Of a stretch of DNA of 51,089 bases, positions 43,147-50,992 are shown piece after piece. Origin of the DNA: Rhodobacteraceae bacterium HLUCCA12. GTDB lineage: Bacteria > Pseudomonadota > Alphaproteobacteria > Rhodobacterales > Rhodobacteraceae. Position 1 is the stretch's first letter; each line of letters opens with the position of its first letter. The stretch covers positions 1-51,089 of the forward strand of contig LJSV01000018.1 of the NCBI GenBank assembly GCA_001314715.1, in the 5' to 3' direction. A program made the translations under genes and the position numbers. The notes beneath the pieces were generated by a model. The model ran no database searches. It saw only the letters and a list, made by a program, of their open reading frames with translations, and was not told the origin of the DNA.

Positions 43147-43904
43147 CGAACATCGCGGCCCTGATTCAGAATGATGACGTTGCCGCTGCAGATGTCCCCC
43201 GCGGGCGAGGCCAGGAACCCGACCCAGGCCGCCACTTCTTCGGGGCGCATGGCGCGCCCGTGGGGCATCTGGGCAAGCGCGGCTTTCAGAACGTCTTCGC
43301 TGACCACATTGAACAGCGGTGTTTCAGTCATCGCCGGCGCGATCGAATTCACCGCGATCTTGTCCGCTGCATAGCGACGGGCAAGATCCTTGGTCAACGT
43401 ATCCAGCGCGGCCTTGCTGGCGCGGTAATGCGGCGGATCGAACACGTCGAAATTATAGGCGCCGTTCGAACTGATGTTGATGATCTTGCGCACCCCGTCG
43501 CGGCCCGCCATCATCGGGATTGCCGCCTGGCAACAGTGAAAGGCCGCAGAAAAGTTGATCTTCATCTGGGCTTCGAATTCATCAGCTGGGATATCGGGGA
43601 ACTCCGACATGAAACAGGTCCCGGCATTGTTCACCAGAATATCAACGCCGCCATGCGTCTCGCGCAGCTGGCCGAAGGCGGCGGCAATCTCGTCAGGACG
43701 GGTCAGATCAAGCGGATAGGGAATGAACGCCTCGCCATGCCGGGATGCCAGCGCATCCAGCCCGTCCCTGTTGCGCTCTAGCCCCATCACACGCACGCCG
43801 TCGGCCACAAGCTGCGCGACGATTGCGGCCCCAAGGCCCCCGCCGGCGCCGGTGACGACCGCCACCCGGCCCGAATCCGTCGCCCTTTTTGTTGATTTTG
43901 TCAT
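43143..43904 (-). CDS. Short-chain dehydrogenase/reductase (kynurenine island)
   Basis: 253 residues from ATG 43904, with GGAGG six bases upstream. Motifs are VTGAGGGLG (18-25), NNAG (92-95), the active-site serine in INISSNGAY (142-150), and Tyr160 and Lys164 in HYRASKAALD. The C-terminus GNVIILNQGRDVR closes the fold. It probably oxidises or reduces a carbonyl compound with NAD(P). It is divergent from the GntR/FCD regulator gene with 86 bases between the starts, where two 12-bp direct repeats sit. Substrate unknown. Confidence 0.88.
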   Translation of the reverse strand: MTKSTKRATDSGRVAVVTGAGGGLGAAIVAQLVADGVRVMGLERNRDGLDALASRHGEAFIPYPLDLTRPDEIAAAFGQLRETHGGVDILVNNAGTCFMSEFPDIPADEFEAQMKINFSAAFHCCQAAIPMMAGRDGVRKIINISSNGAYNFDVFDPPHYRASKAALDTLTKDLARRYAADKIAVNSIAPAMTETPLFNVVSEDVLKAALAQMPHGRAMRPEEVAAWVGFLASPAGDICSGNVIILNQGRDVR

Positions 43905-43929
43905 GCCATGCCTCCAGTCTTGCGCTCTT

Positions 43930-43965
43930 ACTGGATACAATCTGTGATTTTATACTGGATTACAA
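43930..43965. promoter_or_regulatory. Two direct repeats, ACTGGATACAAT and ACTGGATTACAA
   Basis: The copies start at 43930 and 43954, 24 bases apart, in an AT-rich divergent promoter between the SDR and GntR/FCD genes. TATACT at 43951-43956 lies between them, and ATATACAATA follows. This is a likely operator for the adjacent regulator. Confidence 0.55.
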
Positions 43966-43990
43966 CAATTATATACAATATGGTGACGAT

Positions 43991-44749
43991 ATGACCTATG
44001 CTGCCAAGACAGATACGGCGTTCGAACTTTTGCGCAGGGACATCCTCAACGGGATTCATGCGCCGGATGAGCCGTTGCGCATCAGCTCGCTGTCAGCGCT
44101 CTATGGCGTGTCGGCCACGCCGCTGCGCGAGGCGCTGTCACGGCTGGAGGAAAAGCGCCTTGTGGTCGCCAGCGCGAATCGCGGCTGGCGGGTCGCCCCC
44201 GTATCCCTGGCTGAATTGCAGGATCTGGAGTTCGCGCGCCTGAGCATGGAGGCGGCCCTGCTGGAGGATTCGATCGCCCATGGCGATCTGAACTGGGAAA
44301 GCGGTATCGTCGCCGCCCATCACCGCCTGAGCCAGACTCGCCCCCCGCTTGGCGAAGCCGACCGCGAGACGCGCCAGGCCTGGATGGAGGCGCATGACGG
44401 GTTTCACTTTGCGCTGATCGCCGCCGGACGCTCGACCTGGCTGCGCGGCTTCTACACGCAAGTCACCGAGCAGTTGCAACGTCATCATCAGGCGCTGCTC
44501 TATCACCCGCGCCGGATCAATCCTGAAGGCCCCGATCACCACCTGCCCAAGACCCGCGACTTGCTTCGCCACGCTCACGCGATGGAGCCGCATACGCAGT
44601 TGATGCAGGTGGCGCTGGATCGTGACGCATCGCGGGCCAAGGAAATGCTGGCCACGCATATCGAAATCACGCTGACGGTCTATCGCTCGATCGTCAGCGC
44701 GGTGAAAAACGACAACCAACACCCCAACAGTGAGGAGATTCCCCAATGA
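43991..44749 (+). CDS. GntR-family regulator, FCD subfamily (kynurenine island)
   Basis: 252 residues from ATG 43991. The winged helix (about 5-70) has FELLRRDILNGIHAPDEPLRIS and LSALYGVSATPLREALSRLEEKR. The FCD domain includes the metal/ligand positions in HDGFHFALIAAG and the final EMLATHIEITLTVY. It overlaps the binding-protein gene of the ABC transporter by four bases (ATGA), so the regulator and the transporter are on one transcript, which allows autoregulated uptake. It is divergent from the SDR gene across the direct repeats. The effector is likely the transported amino acid or a breakdown product; this is inference. Confidence 0.92.
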   Translation: MTYAAKTDTAFELLRRDILNGIHAPDEPLRISSLSALYGVSATPLREALSRLEEKRLVVASANRGWRVAPVSLAELQDLEFARLSMEAALLEDSIAHGDLNWESGIVAAHHRLSQTRPPLGEADRETRQAWMEAHDGFHFALIAAGRSTWLRGFYTQVTEQLQRHHQALLYHPRRINPEGPDHHLPKTRDLLRHAHAMEPHTQLMQVALDRDASRAKEMLATHIEITLTVYRSIVSAVKNDNQHPNSEEIPQ

Positions 44750-45528
44750 AATCAAGCATGTTTGTCGCCTTCGCGATAGCCGCCGGCCTGATTGCCGGGA
44801 CCGCTGCCGCCGATACGCTGACAGTCGGCGTTTACCCAACCAACCCGCCGTGGGAGTTCAAGAACGAGCAAAGCGAATTCGAAGGGTTCGAGGTGGACAT
44901 GGTCACCGAGATTGCCGAACGGCTCGGCCTGGAGCTGGATCTCACCGACATGGGGTTCCAGGCAATCTTCGCCGCAACCAGTTCCGGACGAATCGACCTG
45001 GCGATTTCGACCATCACCATCACCGACGAGCGGCTGGAAAACCAGGCGTTCACCCAAGGCTACTACGACGCTGACATGGCCCTGGTATCGACCGAGGATG
45101 GCGCCCAAAGTCTGGATGACATGCGCGATCAGCCCGTCGGCGTTCTCGCCTCGTCCGTGGCCGAAGGCTGGGTCAACGACAACATGGACACCTACGGCTT
45201 CAGCGACCTGCGCACCTACAACGATCAGCAAGGCTTGCTGCTGGATGTGAACGCGGGGCGTATTGCCGGTGCGATCGGCGATGTCACCGGTTTCATCTTC
45301 GCCACCAAAGATATGCCAAGCATGTCGATCGCCGAGGTTATCCCGACCGGCGACCGCTATGGCATGATGCTTCCCCAAGGATCCGAATTGCTTGAGCCGA
45401 TCAACGACGCGATCTCGGAAATGAAGCGCGACGGCACCATGGCCGAAATTTACGAACGGTGGCTGGGCGAAACGCCGGATGAAGACTCTTCGACCGTGAC
45501 GGTTCTGGACATCCCGACCCTGGAGTGA
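44746..45528 (+). CDS. Polar amino-acid ABC transporter substrate-binding protein
   Basis: 260 residues. Residues 1-22 are a signal peptide (core FVAFAIAAGLIAGTAAA). The mature start DTLTVGVYPTNPPWEFKN and the later FEGFEVDMVTEIAERLGLEL are the SBP_bac_3 signature. DLAISTITITDERL is typical, as is the end DGTMAEIYERWLG. It is periplasmic and binds an amino acid for the permease and ATPase encoded next. The Pro-Pro-Trp ligand cleft fits an aromatic or polar amino acid. It overlaps the regulator gene by four bases, and a strong stem-loop overlaps its stop. Confidence 0.93.
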   Translation: MKSSMFVAFAIAAGLIAGTAAADTLTVGVYPTNPPWEFKNEQSEFEGFEVDMVTEIAERLGLELDLTDMGFQAIFAATSSGRIDLAISTITITDERLENQAFTQGYYDADMALVSTEDGAQSLDDMRDQPVGVLASSVAEGWVNDNMDTYGFSDLRTYNDQQGLLLDVNAGRIAGAIGDVTGFIFATKDMPSMSIAEVIPTGDRYGMMLPQGSELLEPINDAISEMKRDGTMAEIYERWLGETPDEDSSTVTVLDIPTLE

Positions 45529-45545
45529 GGCGCATCGCGCCTCAC
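45525..45545 (+). promoter_or_regulatory. Intercistronic stem-loop after the amino-acid-binding protein gene
   Basis: GTGAGGCGC and GCGCCTCAC pair perfectly around ATC. The stem includes the TGA stop at 45526-45528. It lies 48 bases before the permease gene, with no T-run, and is most likely a message-stabilising or partial-termination element that raises binding-protein output. Confidence 0.7.
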
Positions 45546-45592
45546 CACCCCTTCCCCGGCCATCTCAATCCAGAACCAGAAACACGGCAATT

Positions 45593-46258
45593 ATGGACTT
45601 CGTAGACACATTTCTGAACATGGCCGTGATCCAACGCGTGCTGCCAATGCTCTGGCTCGGCGTCGGCAACACGCTGGCGCTGGCCTTCGTCACCCTCTCG
45701 CTGGGTGCCGTGGCCGGCGTCCTCATCTGTCTGATCCGCCTTTATGCCCCATGGCCGCTGCGCTGGCTGGCCATCGCTTATATCGACCTCTTCCGCGCGA
45801 TCCCGATCCTGGTGCTGTTGGTGCTGATCTACTACGCGCTGCCCTTCTTCGGCATACGCTTTGGCTCGTTCGTCGCAGCGTCGCTGGCGCTGGGGCTGGC
45901 GTTTTCCTCTTTCACCGCAGAGGTCTTTCGTGCCGGGATTCAGGCCATCCCGCGCGGCCAGATCGAGGCCGCCGAAGCGCTGGGCCTCTCGTTCCCGGTG
46001 ATTATCCTGCGGGTTATCCTTCCACAGGCGTTTCGCATCGCCATCCCGGCGCACACGTCGAACTCGGTTGCCATCGCCAAGGACACCTCGCTGGCCTCGA
46101 TCGTGGCAATGCCCGATTTGCTCAAGCAGGCAACCGATGCGCAGGCGCTGGCGGCAAACCCCTCTCCCCTGATCGCCGCGGCGCTAATGTATCTGATCTT
46201 CCTGCTGCCTGCCGTGCGACTGGTGTCCTATCTGGAACATCGCTACCGCCCAATCTGA
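45593..46258 (+). CDS. Amino-acid ABC transporter permease (His/Glu/Gln/Arg/opine family)
   Basis: 221 residues with about five membrane segments. The conserved cytoplasmic loop that docks on the ATPase is [22 protein letters not shown]. The N-terminus [20 protein letters not shown] is the HEQRo-permease start. Only one permease gene is present, so it probably forms a homodimer. The preceding gap of 64 bases has the intercistronic stem-loop, and the next gene starts 20 bases after its stop. Confidence 0.93.
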   Translation: MDFVDTFLNMAVIQRVLPMLWLGVGNTLALAFVTLSLGAVAGVLICLIRLYAPWPLRWLAIAYIDLFRAIPILVLLVLIYYALPFFGIRFGSFVAASLALGLAFSSFTAEVFRAGIQAIPRGQIEAAEALGLSFPVIILRVILPQAFRIAIPAHTSNSVAIAKDTSLASIVAMPDLLKQATDAQALAANPSPLIAAALMYLIFLLPAVRLVSYLEHRYRPI

Positions 46259-46278
46259 AGGCGCAAAAAGGAACTCTC

Positions 46279-47052
46279 ATGTCTGCATCCCCCCTTCCTG
46301 AAGAACTTGCACCTTGTCCTGACGCGATCCGTGTCACCGGCATGAACAAGTGGTTCGGTGAATTCCATGTTCTGCGCGACATCGACCTCACTGTGCGTGA
46401 GGGCGAGCGTATCGTTGTCTGCGGGCCTTCGGGGTCGGGAAAATCGACGCTGATCCGCTGCATCAACCGGTTGGAGAACCACCAGTCGGGCCAGATCCTG
46501 GTCAACGGCATCGAACTGAACGCCAATCTTCGCAACATTCACAAGGTCCGCTCTGAAGTCGGGATGGTGTTTCAGCATTTCAACCTGTTTCCCCATCTGA
46601 CCATTCTGGAAAACTGCACGCTGGCGCCGATGTGGGTGCGCAAGATGCCGCGCGCCGAAGCGCGGGAAATGGCGGCGCACTTTCTTGAAAAGGTGCGAAT
46701 TCCCGAACAGGCCGACAAATACCCCGGACAGCTGTCCGGCGGCCAGCAACAGCGCGTCGCCATCGCGCGAAGCCTGTGCATGCGCCCCAAGGTCATGCTG
46801 TTCGACGAGCCGACTTCAGCCCTTGATCCTGAGATGATCAAGGAAGTGCTCGACACCATGATCGCGCTGGCCGAAGAAGGCATGACCATGATCTGCGTCA
46901 CGCATGAGATGGGTTTTGCGCGGCAGGTCGCGAACCGCGTCGTGTTCATGGACGAGGGGCGAATCGTTGAACAGAACGAGCCGGAAGCGTTCTTTCATTC
47001 CCCACAGAACGAGCGAACAAGGAACTTTCTGGGACAAATACTCGGCCATTGA
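46279..47052 (+). CDS. Amino-acid ABC transporter ATP-binding protein
   Basis: 257 residues from ATG 46279 (AAAAAGGA upstream). Walker A is GPSGSGKST (49-57), the Q-loop is [14 protein letters not shown], the signature is LSGGQQQR, Walker B is [13 protein letters not shown], and the H-loop is CVTHEMGFA. The N-terminal 18 residues are a short extension. It powers the permease encoded upstream for amino-acid uptake. It is the last gene of the regulator-transporter operon. A 418-base gap separates it from the pca genes. Confidence 0.96.
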   Translation: MSASPLPEELAPCPDAIRVTGMNKWFGEFHVLRDIDLTVREGERIVVCGPSGSGKSTLIRCINRLENHQSGQILVNGIELNANLRNIHKVRSEVGMVFQHFNLFPHLTILENCTLAPMWVRKMPRAEAREMAAHFLEKVRIPEQADKYPGQLSGGQQQRVAIARSLCMRPKVMLFDEPTSALDPEMIKEVLDTMIALAEEGMTMICVTHEMGFARQVANRVVFMDEGRIVEQNEPEAFFHSPQNERTRNFLGQILGH

Positions 47053-47469
47053 AACCGGTCCCGCGAACGGCGTGTCGACGGATCAGACGCCAAAGCACGC
47101 TCACGCCAGTCAGACCATGACTCCTTGCGGAGCCGCGCCCTGGGCCCCAGCCGAAGCGCAAAGGCGCTGACGGCCTCGGGGTGGACGTTCCTGGCTGGTA
47201 AGATCAGGCTTATCGCCCCGGTCGAAGCGGGATTGGCGCAGGCAGCATATCCAGAATTGACAATGCCCAAAAAAGCGCCGTCCGCCACCTTCGACGCATT
47301 CGCCATGAAGCCGTTCATCGCATCCATTGCCGCCAGCCTGGCGCTTTGCAGCCCCGTCGCCGTCGATGGCCTACCCCTGCCGCGCCTGCCCGATCTTGCC
47401 GCCGAGGCCGATGTGTTGCATCCGCATTGAACGGGCCCCCTGCCTTTGCACAGGCAGGGGCAGGGCGGC
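47053..47469. other. Gap with a hairpin and no supported gene
   Basis: A small open frame with a signal-peptide-like start (47305-47430, 41 residues) has no ribosome site and is not called. A terminator-like hairpin lies at 47437-47460. No decayed gene could be identified. Confidence 0.4.
47437..47460 (-). terminator. Hairpin at the end of the pca operon
   Basis: CCCCTGCCT and AGGCAGGGG pair over nine bases around a six-base loop, 10 bases beyond the thiolase stop. There is no T-run on either strand, so termination may rely on structure alone. Confidence 0.55.
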
Positions 47470-48669
47470 TCAGACGCGCTCCAGCGCGATGGCGATGCCT
47501 TGGCCGACGCCGATGCACATGGTTGACAGCGACCGGCGTCCGCCGGTGTGCTGCAGTTCCAGCGCCGCAGTGCCGGTGATGCGAGCACCCGACATGCCCA
47601 GCGGATGGCCCAGCGCGATCGCGCCACCGTTGCGGTTCAGGCGCGGGTCGTCGTCGGCAATGCCCAACTGGCGCAACGTCGCCAGGCCTTGCGCCGCGAA
47701 CGCCTCGTTCAGCTCGATCACGTCGAAATCGGACTCGGCCAGTCCCAGCCGCGCCATCAGCTTCTGGCTGGCCGGTGCCGGACCGATGCCCATGATCCGC
47801 GGCTCGACCCCGGCCGTGGCCCCGCCCAGAACCCGCGCGATCGGGGTCAGGCCATGGGCCTTGGCGGCAGCCTCGGTCGCCAGGATCAGCGCGGCGGCGC
47901 CGTCATTCACGCCCGAGGCGTTCCCGGCCGTGACCGAACCGTTGGGAAACAGCGGCTTGAGCTTTGCCAGCGCCTCAGGGGTGACGGCGCGGGGGTGTTC
48001 GTCCTTGTCCACCAGCAGCGGATCGCCCTTGCGCTGCGGGATCGCCACTGGCGCGATCTCTTGCGCCAGGCGCCCGTTGGCCTGTGCGGCGGCAGCCTTT
48101 TGTTGCGAGGCAAGCGCCATGGCATCCTGCGCCTCGCGGGTGACGCCGTAATCATCGGCCACGTTCTGGCCGGTCTGCGGCATGGAATCGGTGCCATAGG
48201 CCTTTTCCATCGCCGGGTTCACGAAACGCCAGCCGATGGTCGTATCAAAGATCTCGGCCTTGCGCGAAAAGGCGCTGTCGGCCTTGCCCATGACGAAGGG
48301 TGCGCGCGACATGCTTTCCACGCCGCCGGCGATCATCAGATCGGCCTCGCCATTGGCGATCGCCCGCGCCGCGGTCAGAACCGCATCCATGCCCGAGCCG
48401 CACAGCCTGTTCACCGTGGCACCGGGGATCGACAGCGGCAGCCCGGCCAGCAGGACGGCCATGCGCGCGACGTTGCGGTTGTCCTCGCCCGCCTGGTTGG
48501 CGCACCCATAGATGGTGTCATCGACCGCCGCCCAGTCCACGTCGGGATTGCGGGCCATGAGCGCGCGCAGCGGTTCGGCCGCCAGGTCGTCGGCGCGCAC
48601 TGCCGAAAGGCTGCCACCATAACGGCCGATGGGCGTGCGGATATAGTCGCAGATGAAAACGTCGGTCAT
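47470..48669 (-). CDS. pcaF: 3-oxoadipyl-CoA thiolase
   Basis: 399 residues from ATG 48669. The nucleophile is Cys90 in NRLCGSGMDAV. The second acid/base pair is His355 in GGAIALGHPLGMSG and Cys385 in CIGVGQG. It is placed with the 3-oxoadipate CoA-transferase genes and cleaves 3-oxoadipyl-CoA to succinyl-CoA and acetyl-CoA, the last step of the beta-ketoadipate pathway. The opening DVFICDYIRTPIGRYGG and YGCANQAGEDNRNVARMA are typical of PcaF rather than acetyl-CoA acetyltransferase. It begins one base after the stop of pcaJ. Confidence 0.94.
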   Translation of the reverse strand: MTDVFICDYIRTPIGRYGGSLSAVRADDLAAEPLRALMARNPDVDWAAVDDTIYGCANQAGEDNRNVARMAVLLAGLPLSIPGATVNRLCGSGMDAVLTAARAIANGEADLMIAGGVESMSRAPFVMGKADSAFSRKAEIFDTTIGWRFVNPAMEKAYGTDSMPQTGQNVADDYGVTREAQDAMALASQQKAAAAQANGRLAQEIAPVAIPQRKGDPLLVDKDEHPRAVTPEALAKLKPLFPNGSVTAGNASGVNDGAAALILATEAAAKAHGLTPIARVLGGATAGVEPRIMGIGPAPASQKLMARLGLAESDFDVIELNEAFAAQGLATLRQLGIADDDPRLNRNGGAIALGHPLGMSGARITGTAALELQHTGGRRSLSTMCIGVGQGIAIALERV

Positions 48670-48670
48670 G

Positions 48671-49342
48671 TCATACCTCTGGCGCGTTGAGATCGGCCAC
48701 CACACCATCGGTGTGCAGTCTGGCCCCGGTCATGGTTTGCAGCTCATCGAAGGACAGCGCGGGAACCTTCTCGCGCAGGATGAAGTGCCCGCCGTCGATA
48801 TCAAGGACGGCAAGGCTGGTATAGACCCGCGTGACACAGCCGACACCGGTCAGCGGCAAGGTGCACTGCTTCAGCAGTTTTGGCTTGCCGTCCTTGGTCA
48901 CATGGTCGGTGATCACGGCCACGCGCCGGGCGCCATGCACCAGATCCATCGCGCCACCCACGGCAGGCACGCCCTTGGGCCCGGTGGACCAGTTCGCCAG
49001 ATCGCCCGTTTCAGCCACCTGATAGGCACCCAGGATCGCCACATCCAGATGCCCGCCACGCACCATCGCGAAGCTGTCGGCATGGTGGAAAAACGCGGTG
49101 CCGGGCTTCAGCGTGACCGCCTTTTTGCCGGCGTTGATCAGATCCCAGTCCTCCTGCCCCGGTGGCGGGGCCTCTCCGAAGCCCAGAATGCCGTTCTCGG
49201 TGTGAAAGATCGCCTCGCGTCCCGGTGGCTGGAACTTGGCCACCATCTCGGGCAGGCCGATTCCGAGATTGACATAGGCGCCGTCGGTGATGTCCTGCGC
49301 CGCGCGCCAGGCCATCTGCGTCGGGGTCAGCCGTTCATTCAT
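48671..49342 (-). CDS. pcaJ: 3-oxoadipate CoA-transferase, beta subunit
   Basis: 223 residues from ATG 49342, which overlaps the pcaI stop by four bases. The catalytic glutamate is Glu49 in HTENGILGFG. GAYVNLGIGLPEMV, then VAILGAYQVAETGDLANW and PKGVPAVGGAMDLVHGA, are signatures of the SCOT/PcaJ beta chain. It transfers CoA from succinyl-CoA to 3-oxoadipate with PcaI. Related scoB or atoA subunits for acetoacetate are hard to separate by eye, but the pcaF neighbour supports the pca assignment. Confidence 0.91.
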   Translation of the reverse strand: MNERLTPTQMAWRAAQDITDGAYVNLGIGLPEMVAKFQPPGREAIFHTENGILGFGEAPPPGQEDWDLINAGKKAVTLKPGTAFFHHADSFAMVRGGHLDVAILGAYQVAETGDLANWSTGPKGVPAVGGAMDLVHGARRVAVITDHVTKDGKPKLLKQCTLPLTGVGCVTRVYTSLAVLDIDGGHFILREKVPALSFDELQTMTGARLHTDGVVADLNAPEV

Positions 49343-50073
49343 TGTGCCACCTCCGGATAGACCGCTTTGGCGCGGTTGAGAGTTTCCTCTTGCGCCGGAT
49401 TTGCGACCTCGACCACGCCTTGAACAAAGATGCCGGGCGTGACCACCGCCTCGGGGTCGATACCGCCGGGTTCGACGATCCGCGAGACCTGAACGATCGC
49501 CGTGCGCGCGGCCATGCACATCAGCGGATTGAAGTTGCGCGCGGCCATCCGGTAGGTCAGATTGCCCAGCCGGTCACCCAGATGCGCCTTGACCAGCGCA
49601 TAATCGGCCTTGAGCCAGCGTTCCCGCACATAGGGGCGGCCATCGAATTCCTCGACCTCCTTGCCCTTGGCCAGGTCGGTGCCATAGCTGCTGGGGGTAT
49701 AGAAGGCGGGAATGCCCGCGCCGCCGGCGCGAATGCGCTCGGCCAGCGTGCCCTGCGGCACCAGTTCCAGCGCGATCTTTCCGGCCAGATACATCTCGGT
49801 GAACACGACCGGATCGGCCGAACGCGGGAACGAACAGATCAGTTTGGCCACCATTCCCTGTTCGATCAGCGCGGCCAGACCGACATGACCGTTGCCGGCA
49901 TTGTTATTGACAACCGTCAATTCCTTGGGATGGCCGGTGGCGCGGAAACGGTCGATCAAGGCGTGGATCAGCTCGATTGGCGCGCCGGAGCCGCCAAACC
50001 CGCCGATCATGACGGTCATGCCGTCCTCGATCCCGGCGACGGCTGTCGCCAGATCGGGCAATATCTTGTCCAT
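49339..50073 (-). CDS. pcaI: 3-oxoadipate CoA-transferase, alpha subunit
   Basis: 244 residues from ATG 50073. The CoA-binding glycine loop is VMIGGFGGSGAPIELI (21-36). NNNAGNGHVGLAALIEQG and AGKIALELVPQGTLAERIRAGGAGI, then FYTPSSYGTDLAKGKE, are signatures of the alpha chain. PcaI/J subunits pair to form 3-oxoadipyl-CoA. It is the first gene of the pcaIJF set and is divergent from the IclR gene across a perfect 9-bp inverted repeat. Confidence 0.91.
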   Translation of the reverse strand: MDKILPDLATAVAGIEDGMTVMIGGFGGSGAPIELIHALIDRFRATGHPKELTVVNNNAGNGHVGLAALIEQGMVAKLICSFPRSADPVVFTEMYLAGKIALELVPQGTLAERIRAGGAGIPAFYTPSSYGTDLAKGKEVEEFDGRPYVRERWLKADYALVKAHLGDRLGNLTYRMAARNFNPLMCMAARTAIVQVSRIVEPGGIDPEAVVTPGIFVQGVVEVANPAQEETLNRAKAVYPEVAQ

Positions 50074-50152
50074 ATGAAATCCTCCTGTCGGCGGAACGCG
50101 CCGCCATCGCCGGCAGGGATAGTCGCACGGCCGCATTGCGTCCAGACGGGTT

Positions 50153-50185
50153 GTGCGATATCCGCCATTTGTTGACATATCGCAC
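50153..50185. promoter_or_regulatory. Perfect 9-bp inverted repeat, likely IclR operator
   Basis: GTGCGATAT (50153-50161) and ATATCGCAC (50177-50185) are separated by 15 bases, between pcaI (start 50073) and the IclR gene (start 50200). The GTGCGATA core recalls the PcaR-type GTTCGATAATCGCAC site. Confidence 0.75.
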
Positions 50186-50199
50186 GAATTGGCAGCGCC

Positions 50200-50964
50200 A
50201 TGATCCAGGAACGCGACACCATGATCGGTCTGGCCAAGGGTCTGGCCGTCATCGAGACCTTCACGGCCGAGACCCCGCGCCAGTCGATCACCGAGGTCGC
50301 GCGCCGCACCGGCCTGGACAGGGCAACCGCGCGGCGCTGCCTGCTGACGCTGGCGCATCACGGCTATGCCGAATACGACGGCAAATACTTCACCCTGACG
50401 CCGCGTGTTCTGCGACTGGGCACCGCCTGCCTGGCGACCATGCCCTTGCCGCAGCTTGTGCAACCGCTGCTGGATGCGCTGTCCGAACGCATCGGGCAAA
50501 GCTCTTCGGTGTCGATCCTGGACGCCGACGAGATTGTCTATGTGGCGCGGGCAGCGCAGCGCAAGGTCTTTTCGATCGCGCTGATGCCGGGTTCACGGCT
50601 GCCGGCCTACTGCACGTCGATGGGCCGTGTCCTGCTGGCGGCGTTACCGGCGCAACAGGTCCGCGAACGGCTGGCGCGCGGCGATCTGGCGCCCCGAACG
50701 CCCCGGACACTGACCGATATCGACGCGATCATGCTTGAGGTCGACCGGGCCCGCACACAGGGCTTCGCGGTCATCGACCAAGAGGTCGAATGCGGCCTGT
50801 GCTCGATCGCGGTGCCGGTGCACAACGCCCATGGTCAAACTGTCGCCGCGCTCAATGTCGGCGTGTCCGCATTCGACATGCCGGCAAGGGATCTTCCGGT
50901 CGCATTCTTGCCCGCGTTGAACCAGTTGCAGGCACGGCTGGCGGGCATGTTGCGCTGCCTGTGA
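50200..50964 (+). CDS. pcaR: IclR-family regulator (PcaR/PobR-like)
   Basis: 254 residues from ATG 50200; ATG 50221 is an alternative with seven residues fewer. The helix-turn-helix (about 12-70) shows GLAVIETFTAETPRQSITEVARRTGLDRATARRCLLTLAHHGYA. The effector domain has VSILDADEIVYVARAAQ, LPAYCTSMGRVLLA and GFAVIDQEVECGLCSIAVPV, typical of the PcaR/PcaU/PobR group. It likely binds beta-ketoadipate or a related acid and controls the divergent pcaIJF genes. The start is only 15 bases from the end of the inverted repeat, so autoregulation is expected. Confidence 0.85.
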   Translation: MIQERDTMIGLAKGLAVIETFTAETPRQSITEVARRTGLDRATARRCLLTLAHHGYAEYDGKYFTLTPRVLRLGTACLATMPLPQLVQPLLDALSERIGQSSSVSILDADEIVYVARAAQRKVFSIALMPGSRLPAYCTSMGRVLLAALPAQQVRERLARGDLAPRTPRTLTDIDAIMLEVDRARTQGFAVIDQEVECGLCSIAVPVHNAHGQTVAALNVGVSAFDMPARDLPVAFLPALNQLQARLAGMLRCL

Positions 50965-50992
50965 ACCGGCATGCAAGAGCGACCCACTTGTG

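Noticed and set aside
47305-47430. Small open frame (41 residues) with a signal-peptide-like start
   Set aside because: It has no ribosome binding site, a biased composition and no neighbour that would explain it.
46995-47627. Long minus-strand open frame across the ABC-pca gap
   Set aside because: It overlaps two well-supported genes at its ends, matches nothing known, and is probably a GC-rich shadow frame.
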